Shown here: positions 56,001 through 64,000 of the stretch, piece by piece
Layout: every line of letters begins with the position of its first letter
How positions within the stretch are numbered: the first letter of the stretch is position 1
Origin: Zea mays
Taxonomy: Eukaryota; Streptophyta; Magnoliopsida; Poales; Poaceae
Assembly: GCF_902167145.1 (NCBI RefSeq)
Contig: NC_050102.1
Location: forward strand, 310,001-374,000
Direction: 5' to 3'
DNA length: 64,000 nucleotides
Notes under the pieces: model-generated
Told to the model about the DNA's origin: nothing
Database searches by the model: none
The model's input: only the letters and a program-made list of their open reading frames with translations
Translations under genes and position numbers: made by a program

Positions 56001-56338
56001 AAGCCGAGTATATTGCCGCAGGCCATTGTTGCGCGCAATTACTTTGGATGAGGCAAACCCTTAGGGACTATGGTTACAAATTAACCAAAGTTCCTCTTCT
56101 ATGTGATAATGAGAGTGCAATCCGCATGGCGGATAATCCCGTTGAACATAGCCGCACTAAACACATAGCCATTCGGTATCATTTCTTAAGGGATCACCAA
56201 CAAAAGGGGGATATCGAGATTGCATATATTAACACCAAAGAACAGTTAGCCGATATCTTTACCAAGCCACTAGATGAACAAACATTTAACAAACTTAGAC
56301 ATGAACTAAATATTCTTGATTCTCGGAATTTCTTTTGA
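53099..56338 (+). pseudogene. pol: Ji Pol, two integrase stops, long open RT part
   Basis: It starts GTTTATGCATCC (VYASGGSSWIIDSGCTNHM, protease DSG). Integrase: [34 protein letters not shown] and NGVVERKN. Stops lie at 53693-53695 and 53813-53815 (TAG where the inner Opie has CAG). From 53852 the frame is open for 828 codons through the integrase end, acidic linker, RT ([21 protein letters not shown] at about 55387) and RNase H ([21 protein letters not shown]), ending NFF then TGA. The codon just before GTT is TAG (53096-53098), so this frame cannot extend upstream. Confidence 0.92.
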
Positions 56339-57149
56339 CATTTTGCACACATAGCTCATTAATATACCTTTGATCATATCTCTTTTATATGCTATGACTA
56401 ATGTGTTTTCAAGTGTATTTCAAACCAAGTCATAGATTGAAAGGGAATTGGAGTCTTCGGCGAAGACAAAGGCTTCCACTCCACTCCATCAACTCACTCA
56501 CCCTTCGCCGTCGCTCCACACAACTCTCCAACTTTGGTATAATCTTCACTCTTATGTTATTTACCATAGGGAGAGAAAGTAAAAGGGCTTATATTTCACT
56601 CAAGTATCCGTTTTTGACGATTCATGCCAAAGGGGGAGAAAGTATTAGCCCAAAGCAAAAGGACCGCACCACCACCACCTATTTTCACAAATTTGAAAGA
56701 TTTTTCAATTAGTGATTTTTCAATCGGTATCTTTGATAGAATTTCAAATTCGTACAACCTCTTCAAAACTAATATCTAAAACCCTCTTGAACACTAAGAG
56801 GAGAATTTGATTGAGGGGGAGTTTTGTTTAGTCAAAGGAAAAGCATTCGAAACAGGGGGAGAAAATTTCAAATCTTGAAAATGCTTCTCAAAATCTTATT
56901 CATTTACCTTTGACTATTTGCAAAAGGACTTTGAAAAGAATTTACAAAAGAATTTGCAAAAACAAAACATGTGGTGCAAGCGTGGTCCAAAATGTTAAAA
57001 ATAAAGAAATCAATCCATGCGCATCTTATGAGAATTTATTGGTTCAATTCTTAGTATCCTTTGCACTTACATTATGCAAACTAGTTCAATTATGCACTTC
57101 TATATTTGCTTTGGTTTGTGTTGGCATCAATCACCACAAAGGGGGAGAT
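56339..57149 (+). promoter_or_regulatory. Ji non-coding tail with multiple polypurine tracts
   Basis: CAAAGGGGGAGA-type tracts lie at about 56629, 56812, 56853 and, next to the LTR, 57138-57149. The last is the probable PPT. No gene is supported in between. Confidence 0.82.
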
Positions 57150-58295
57150 TGAAAGGGAAATAGGCTTACACCTTTTCCTAATTGATTTTGGTGGTTGAAT
57201 TGCCCAACACAAATATTTGGACTAACTAGTTTGCTCTAGATTATGAGTTCTACAGGTGCCAAAGGTTCACAACAAACCAATAAAAAGACCGAAAAAGGAT
57301 TCAAATATAGAGAGCAAAAGTCAGCCGAAGTGTGCACCACCGGATAGTGTCCGGTGCACCAGGGACTCCAACTCCGAACTGCTCACCTTCGGGAATTCTG
57401 GGAGCCACTCCGCTATAATTCACCGGACTGTCCGGTGTAGCACCGGACAATGTCCGGTGGCGCACCGGACTATCTGGTGTGCCAGCGAAGCAACGGCTAC
57501 TTCGCGCCAATGGTGTGCACGCCAGAGTCAGAGCAGAGCCAGATGGCGCACCGGACAGTGTACAGTGCCTGTCCGGTGCACCACCGGACTGTCCGGTGGC
57601 CCAGAAGACATAAGCTCCAACGGTCAGAATCCAATGGCCAGGTGACGTGGCAGGCGCACCGGACTGTCTGGTGCGCCATGCGACAGCAGTCTTCACCAAA
57701 CGCTAGTTTTGGTGGTTGGGGCTATAAATACCCCCAACCACCCACCATTCATTGCATCCAAGTTTTCTGACTTCCCACACCTTACAAGAGCTATAGCATT
57801 CAATACAAGACACACCAAAGAGATCAAATCCTCTCCCAAGTCCATAGATCATTTCCAATCAAATAGTGACTAGAGAGAGAGTGACTTGTGTACATTTGAG
57901 CTCTTGCGCTTGGATTGCTTCTTTTTCTCATTCTTTCTTGTGATCAACTCAATTGTAACTGAGGCAAGAGACATCAATTGTGTGGTGGTCCTTGCGGGGA
58001 CTTGGTGTCCCGTTTGATTGAGAAGAGAAGCTCACTCAGTCTAAGTGACCGTTTGAGAGAGGGAAAGGGTTGAAAGAGACCCGGTCTTTGTGACCACCTC
58101 AATGGGGAGTAGGTTTGCAAGAACCGAACCTCGGTAAAATAAATCTGTGTGTCTTACTCTTTATTTGCTTGCAATTTGTTTTCCACCCTCTCACTCAGAC
58201 TCGTTCATATTTCTAACGCTAACCTGGCTTGTAGTTGTGCTTAAGTTTATAAATTTCAGATTCGCCCTATTCACCCCCCCTCTAGGCGACTTTCA
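57150..58295 (+). repeat. Ji 3' LTR
   Basis: 1146 bp. It is shorter than the 5' LTR by deletions inside the palindrome block (for example near 57334 and 57515). TATAAATA is at 57723-57730. Confidence 0.93.
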
Positions 58296-58300
58296 CTAAG

Positions 58301-58678
58301 TAAAAGGTGAAGAGACTCCAAAGTCGTTCCTAAGGGGATGCAGAGTCTGAATGTGTATTCGCGTGAGTTTTTTACCTTCAGCATACATTTGCATACTTCA
58401 TCACATCATCTTTTGCATTCATACAAACATGCATTAGACATCTGTAGATTCATCATCATGACATAAAAGCATAAAGCATTAACAGGAAAGGCAACGGTTT
58501 CTGCCTCCAATGAGAAAACAATTCGTATATACGAAGATGCTTCTTCTCAAATAAAGTTTCATGGTATATGAGAGAACCGATCTTTGATTCTGCTCAAAAG
58601 GTGCTTCGATGTGAACGAAAAGAAGGGAAGGTGTTTTTCGCCTTCGGTTCAAAAAACTACGAGCATTGGTTTTGTCCA
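58301..58678 (+). other. cinful-type spacer continued
   Basis: It resumes the spacer repeat after Ji. It then shares with zeon (reversed, around 22440-22490) the block AGAAGGGAAGGTGTTTTTCG next to CTTCGGTTCAAAAAAC. No gene. Confidence 0.7.
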
Positions 58679-60315
58679 TGTCACACCCGGTTTTAAGGGA
58701 TAAAGCCAGGTGCGTCTCATATGTGTGCCAAAAAAGAACATCACATATAATGACAAAGTGTATAGAGATAAATGTCACAAGTATCATTATTACATAGCGG
58801 AAGTCTTGAAAGTCACCTAGAGGGGGGTGAATAGGCGAAACCTGATATTTATAAACTTAAACACACACTAAAGACCGGGGTTAGCGTTAGGATTATATTC
58901 AAGTCCGAAAAAATTGTTTCACTTGCTAGGAGTTGCTCAAAGAGTGTGGATGACGTATGGGGGCAAGCTCAAATTAATACTAGCAAGGAAATGTTAGAGA
59001 GAGGAAAGAGGGCAAAACAAATCAAGCGAGAATCAAAGCGAGTAGACACGGTGATTTGTTTTACCGAGGTTCGGTTCCAAAGAACCTAGTCCCCGTTGAG
59101 GAGGTCACAAAGACCGGGTCTATTTCACCCCTTTACCTCTCTCAAACGATCACTTAGACCAAGTGAGCCTTTTCCTTAATCTCACGGGTCACTTATACCT
59201 CGCAAGGACCACCACACACTTAGGTGTCTCTTGCTTCGATTACAAGTCTCTTGAGAATAAGAAGGGAAAAATAAAAAGTCAAACCAAGCGACAAGAGCAA
59301 CAAAAGAACACAATTGATCCTCTCACAAGCCCTAATGCACTAGAGTTGATTTGGGGACTTTGAGTGGATTGATTGCTTTGATTGTGTCTTGGAGTGACGG
59401 GCTTTTGCTCTTGCAATGAATGAAGATTTCAGAAGGCTTGGATGGAAGTGAATGAGGTGGTTGGGGGGTATTTATAGCCTCCCAACCACTTCTAGTCGTT
59501 GGCTGAATTCTGTTGGCGATGGGCGCACCAGACAGTCCGGTGCGCCACCGGACAGTCACTGTGCACTGTCCGGTGCGCGCCACGTCAGCGCAATCGTTAG
59601 GGTTCGGAGCAGTTGACCGTTGGGGTGCCTTGTCGTCTTGCTGCACCGGATAGTCTTGTGACCTCTGACTTTCTTGCTTTGACTTCTGCGCGACACTGTT
59701 CATCATACACTCTGCGCAGTCGACCGTTGGCGCGCAGAGAGTTGTTGCTCCGCTGGCTCACCGGTGCCACCGGACAATCCGGTGAATTATAGCGGAGGTT
59801 GTCCTAGAATTCCCGAGAGTGGCTGGTTCGGAGGGCGCCTGGCTAGCGCACCAAACAGTGTCTGGTGCCCCATTTTCCAGCACATTCTAAGTCTTGCTCC
59901 ATTTTTAATTGTGTCCCTAACTTGATTTCTTTCTTTGTTTGTGTTGAACCTTATGCACGTGTAATAGATGAATTCTAGACAAACTAGTTAGTCCATGTGT
60001 TTGTGTTGGTCGTCAACCACCAAAATTAATTATAGGAAATGGTTAACCCTATTTCCCTTTCAAGTCTTACAAAAATAAATGATAACAATAAAACGAACTA
60101 AATATTATTCCTTGGCGCCATCAAGCTAACTGGGAGACGCCACCTAGATCAACTCGTACTCCTCATTATAGGGATCCTCTTGGACCACCTGCTCTTCACC
60201 TGTTGGGGGTTTATATATTGCAAGAGTGAGCTCACAAAAGATCATAGCTCAACAAGTAGTGGGGAATAATGTGTATGAACTCACCAAAGGTGGGAGTTCA
60301 TGTGAAGTGTAAAGC
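58679..60315 (-). mobile_element. Part of a second Tekay-type LTR, interrupted
   Basis: It starts TGTCACACCCGGTTTTAAGG at 58679 and resumes after the solo LTR at 60068. Near 60220-60310 it matches the 42387 LTR in order (GCAAGAGTGAGCTCACA, GGGGAATAATGTG, GGTGGGAGTTCATGTGAAGT). It is then broken by Opie at 60316. It is a diverged relative, not the same copy; the remainder lies beyond the window. Strand is inferred from similarity. Confidence 0.7.
58807..60062 (-). mobile_element. Solo LTR, Ji-like Sirevirus
   Basis: 1256 bp, TGAAAGTCACCTAGAGGGG to ATTTCCCTTTCA, with TSD AGTCT (58802-58806 and 60063-60067). No internal DNA. It contains decayed CCGGAC/GTCCGG palindromes (about 59525-59870). A minus-strand TATAAATA lies near 59476-59469. 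Confidence 0.92.
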
Positions 60316-61547
60316 TGAAAGGGAAATCTGCCCTTTGGCCATTTCTAGTATATTTTGGTGATTAAGTGCTCAACACATATTAAGTGAGTAATTATGTGCC
60401 AAATGATGAATGAAGTGCAAATCAAAAAGAAGGTATGGTTCTAGACTGAGTACATTGGATTATGTGTACTAATATATTTGTCTAAGTGCTAGAATCAAGA
60501 AAAGAAAAGGATTGTTAAAGAGTTGGCTGTGTACAGCCAACTGCTGCTCAGTCTGGGTGCACCGTACTGTCCGGTGGTGCACCGGACAGTGTCCGGTGCG
60601 CCAGGCTGGGCTCTGGCGAACTGGCCACTCTCGGGAATTCGTCGGCGGCGTACGGCTATAATTCACCGGACTGTCCGGTGAGCCAACGGCCGCCAGCGCA
60701 ACGGTTGGCCACCAAATCCGCGGGCGACACGTGGCCCGCTCCAACGGTCGGCTAGGGGCACCGGACTGTCCGGTGCACCAACCAGCCCGAACATCCAACG
60801 GTCGGCTGCGCCAGGAATGGAAGGAGATCCGCACCGGACATGCTACAGTGGCTGTCCGGTGGTGCACCGGACTGTCCGGTGCGCCACCCGACAGAAGGCA
60901 AGAATTGCCTTCCAAGTTTGCCTCCAACGGCTCCTAGCTGCCTTGGGGCTATAAAAGGGACCCCTAGGCACATGGAGGAGGCACACAAGCATTCTTTGAT
61001 CATCTCTAAGCACCAAGACTCCATTCTCGCGCATTCGATTCTTTGAGATAGTGACTTGAGCACCATTTGAGTAGAGAACTCCTCGAGTTGTGTTGTGAGC
61101 TCAAGTTGTGGGTTTGTGTACATGATTGTGCTCGTGCTTTGAGTCTTGTGTGTGTTTCTCTTCCCACCCTTACTTCCGTGCTTCTTTGTGATCATCAATT
61201 GTAAGGGCGAGAGGCTCCAAGTTGTGGAGATTCCTCGCAAACGGGAAAGAGTATAAGAAAGAAAAATATCGTGGTATTCAAGTCGATCATTGGATCACTT
61301 GAGAGGGGTTGAGTGCAACCCTCGTCCATTGGGACGCCACAACGTGGAGTAGGCAAGTGTTATACTTGGCCGAACCACGTGATAAATCACCGTGTCTCTT
61401 GTGCTTGTTTTCTTTGTGACTATTGTGTTTCACAAGAGCTCAGTCCTTAGCCACTTGATTCCATTGTGCTAACACTTAACCAAGTTTTGTGGCTACAAGT
61501 ATTTTATTTTTACAGGATCACCTATTCACCCCCCCTAGGTGCTCTCA
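60316..61547 (+). repeat. Third Opie 5' LTR
   Basis: 1232 bp, TGAAAGGGAAATCTGCCC to CCTAGGTGCTCTCA. It has palindromes at about 60560-60890 and CCAACGGTCGG motifs (near 60742 and 60796). TATAAAA is at 60950-60956. Confidence 0.93.
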
Positions 61548-61549
61548 AT

Positions 61550-61562
61550 TGGTATCGGAGCC
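61550..61562 (+). promoter_or_regulatory. Primer-binding site, third Opie
   Basis: TGGTATCGGAGCC, one substitution from the initiator-Met site. Confidence 0.92.
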
Positions 61563-61597
61563 GTTCTCTTCACGTAAGGGACTAATCGCCCGAAGAG

Positions 61598-63960
61598 ATG
61601 GATCCTAAGGGAAAGGGGATGGTGGTCAACGACAAGACAAAGGAGTCCATCATCAACGAGCCAAGAGATGATAAGCCCTCAGACTCTGGCTCAAGTCATA
61701 AGAAAAGAGACGGGAAGAAGAAGAGGCGCATCAAGAAGATCGTCTACTACGACAGCGACGAGTCTTTTTCTTCCCCAAAAGACGACGACGAGAAAAAGAA
61801 ATCGGTTAACTCAAACTTTTCTTTTGATTATTCTCGTATTCCGTTTAACTCCAACGCTCATTTACTTTCAATTCCACTTGGGAAACCTCTGCACTTTGAT
61901 GGAGAAGACTACTCATTTTGGAGTCACAAAATGCGTAGTCACCTATTCTCTCTCCATCCAAGTATTTGGGAGATTGTTGAAAACGGAATGTTTTTTGATA
62001 GTACTGACAATCCCATTTTCATTAATGAGCAAATCCAAAAAAATGCACAAGCTACCACTGTTTTGCTAGCATCCTTGTGCAGGGACGAGTACCACAAGGT
62101 GAGCGGCTTGGATAACGCCAAGCAAATTTGGGACACCCTCAAGATTTCTCATAAGGGGAACGACGCCACCATGATCACCAAGATGGAGTTGGTGGAAGGT
62201 GAACTAGGAAGGTTCGCAATGATCAGGGGAGATGAGCCAACGCAAACGTACAACAGGCTCAAGTCCCTGGTCAACAAAATCAGGAGCTATGGAAGCACGA
62301 GATGGACGGACCACGATGTCGTCCGACTTATGCTCAGGTCCTTCACTGTTCTTGATCCTCATCTTGTGAACTCAATTCGTGAGAATTCTAGGTACACAAA
62401 GATGACGCCCGAGGAAATACTCAGAAAGTTTGTAAGCGGGCGTATGATGATCAAGGAAGCAAGATACGTTGATGAGGCATTGAATGGCCCAATGCCCATC
62501 TACGAGCCTCAAACTGTTGCTCTCAAAGCAACAAGCAGCAGGGAGGCGCTACCTAGCAAGGTGGCACAAGTTGAGGCAGTCGGACTAAATAAGGATGAGA
62601 TGGCCCTAATCATAAAGTGCTTCAAGACTGCATTGAAAGGACGAAAGGAGTACTCAAACAAGAACAAGGCAAAGGGAAAGCGCTCCTGCTTCAAGTGTGG
62701 TAAGACTGGTCATTTTATAGCAAATTGTCCCGATAACTCTAGTGACCAGGAACAAGGAAAGGGTGGGAAAAAAGAGAAGCAAAAGAGCTACAAGAAGGCG
62801 AAGGGCGAGGCACACATCGGAAAGGAATGGGACTCGGACTGCTCATCTTCTGATTCAGACAACGAAGGACTCGCTGCCTCAGCCTTCAACAAGTCCTTTC
62901 TCTTCCCCAACGAACGCCACACCTGCCTCATGGCAAAGGAGAAAAAGGTAAGCGTTCGTGAAACTCCTAAGTATACTACTTCAAGCGATGATGAATCTAG
63001 TGATGATGAAGTAGACTATACTGAATTATTTAAGGGTTTAGATAGATCAAAAGTAGATAAAATTAATGAATTGATTGATGCCTTAAATGATAAAGATAGA
63101 CTACTAGAGAGGCAAGAAGACATTCTGTATGAGGAACATGACAAGTTTGTTAGTGTTCAAAAGTCTCTTGCCTTAGAAATAAAGAGAAATGAATTACTAT
63201 CTTCTGAGTTATCTACTTGCAATGAAACTGTGGCTAGCTTGAAGAGTATTAATGATGATTTGAATGCCAAGCTAGAAGTAGATAACAAATCTAGTTCTTG
63301 TGTAGAGAATGTTGTAATTTGCAATAGATGCAAGGATTTTAATGTTGATGCTTGTGATGAACATTTAATCTCTATTTCTAAATTAAATGATTAAGTAGCA
63401 AGTCTTAATGCTCAACTTAAGACTTGCAAAAGTGATTTTGATAAATTAAAATTTGCTAGGGATGCCTACACTATTGGTAGACACCCCTCAATTAAGGATG
63501 GGCTTGGCTTTAAGAAGGAAGCCAGGAACTTAACAAGCCAAAGGGCTCCCATTTTCAACAAGGAAAAAGGGAAGGCCCCCATGGCTAGTTGTATTCAAAG
63601 AATCTTGCTTTCATGTACCATGATAGAAAATATTCTAGAAATTGTCATTATAATAGGAGTTATAATGTTTTTGATTCACATGTTATGATTGCTTCAAGTT
63701 CTACTTTTGTGCATGGTAGAAGTAGGCCTAGGAAGGGAAATATTATTCATCATGTGCCTAAGAAAATGCATAATGAATCTGCTACTGTTTTTCATGCCTG
63801 CAACACTGATTTTGTACTTTCATGTAAAAATAAGAAAGTGGTTGCTAGGAAGTTGGGGGCCAAATGCAAGGGAGACAAGACTTGCATTTGGGTCCCAAAG
63901 GATATTGTAACTAACCTTGTAGGACCCAACAAGAGTTGGGTACCTAAGACCCAAGCCTAA
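61598..63960 (+). pseudogene. gag: Third Opie Gag, one stop and one frameshift
   Basis: It starts MDPKGKGMVVNDKTKESI and is open for 598 codons through the Gag core (SIPLGKPLHFDGEDYSFWSH) and knuckle CFKCGKTGHFIANC (about 62688). TAA at 63392-63394 replaces the GAA seen in the sister copies (KLND, then stop, then VASLNAQL). A frameshift near 63590 follows. The last 123 codons are in another frame and end GPNKSWVPKTQA then TAA at 63958-63960. It is otherwise close to the intact inner copy. Confidence 0.92.
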
Positions 63961-63972
63961 TTTGCCTTGCAG

Positions 63973-64000
63973 GTTTATGCATCCGGGGGCTCAAGCTGGA
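63973..64000 (+). CDS. pol: Third Opie Pol, first codons only
   Basis: GTTTATGCATCCGGGGGCTC begins the protease (VYASGGSS). It is in the same frame as the Gag end, 15 bases after the first base of the TAA. The rest is outside the window. Confidence 0.8.

Larger units (their letters stand above)
40425..58295 (+). mobile_element. Ji-type Sirevirus (Ty1/copia), interrupted by a Tekay-type element
   Basis: The element has TSD CTAAG (40420-40424 and 58296-58300). LTRs are 1204 bp (40425-41628) and 1146 bp (57150-58295), starting TGAAAGGGAAATAGGC and ending CTCTAGGCGACTTTCA. The PBS, gag and pol are on the plus strand, followed by multiple PPTs. Gag is split at 42386/51161 by the long-LTR element. 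Without that insert it is about 9.1 kb. Gag and pol both carry stops. Confidence 0.93.
34845..64000 (+). mobile_element. cinful-type Ty3/gypsy (Tat lineage) element, degenerate, right end outside the window
   Basis: The left LTR is 34845-35456 with flank TCAGT. A PBS region like zeon's is at 35457. A gag remnant follows, then protease-RT-RNase H-second RNase H-integrase, spacer repeats, and a segment (58301-58678) matching zeon's spacer. The interior is interrupted by a solo LTR (35778-36394), a Ji element (40425-58295) and a Tekay-type LTR from 58679. Pol-before-integrase order and the second RNase H place it in the gypsy Tat lineage. The 3' LTR is not in the window. Confidence 0.82.
60316..64000 (+). 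mobile_element. Third Opie-type Sirevirus, cut by the window end
   Basis: The left LTR is 60316-61547, with flank AAAGC as the likely TSD. The PBS, gag and the first codons of pol follow on the plus strand. The 3' part is outside the window. Confidence 0.93.

Overview
This is plant nuclear intergenic DNA, almost certainly from maize (Zea mays) or a very close relative. It is dominated by nested LTR retrotransposons of families characteristic of maize: Opie- and Ji-type Sireviruses, a cinful/zeon-type Ty3/gypsy pair, and a Del/Tekay-type element with very long LTRs. It also holds a maize-type Helitron, a Cassandra TRIM and an L1-type LINE. Family names are from recognition of LTR ends, primer-binding sites and protein motifs; no database search was run. 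No intact, ordinary cellular protein-coding gene was found. Two fragments of cellular genes were found: a SHI/LRP1-family transcription factor and a PP2C phosphatase.

Layout. (1) Positions 1-6170 are AT-rich non-genic DNA with microsatellites, a 149-bp tandem repeat, short duplications and a SHI/LRP1 exon fragment. (2) Positions 6170-34844 are a six-layer nest. The 3' part of a minus-strand LINE is split by a Cassandra TRIM (6443 to about 34035). Cassandra's left LTR is split by an old Opie-type element (6515-33314, TSD TCCCC). That element's left LTR is split by a zeon-type gypsy element (7676-25559, TSD GTACT). The zeon antisense gene is split by a Helitron (10273-20945, host A/T target). 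The Helitron is split by a young Opie-type element (11559-20494, TSD CTCCC). (3) Positions 34845-64000 are a degenerate cinful-type gypsy element whose left LTR interrupts the LINE (TSD candidate TCAGT) and whose right end lies beyond the window. It holds a solo LTR (35778-36394) and a Ji-type Sirevirus (40425-58295, TSD CTAAG). The Ji gag gene is split by a near-pristine long-LTR Tekay-type element (42387-51160, TSD CTCAA). From 58679 a second Tekay-type LTR starts; it is broken by a Ji-like solo LTR (58807-60062, TSD AGTCT) and by a third Opie-type element (60316 to beyond the window end).

How the parts work together. The Sireviruses encode Gag and a Pol polyprotein in the copia order protease-integrase-RT-RNase H. 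Only the inner Opie copy (11559-20494) is nearly intact: gag is open and pol has one in-frame TAG. The zeon element has an intact gag but no pol. It also carries an antisense gene with its own TATA box and two clear GT-AG introns. The cinful-type element carries the matching, now dead, pol and the same spacer repeats, so the two look like a non-autonomous/autonomous pair. LTR-LTR divergence counted by eye (about 0.03% Tekay, 0.3% inner Opie, 1.7% zeon, several percent outer Opie) agrees with the order of nesting.
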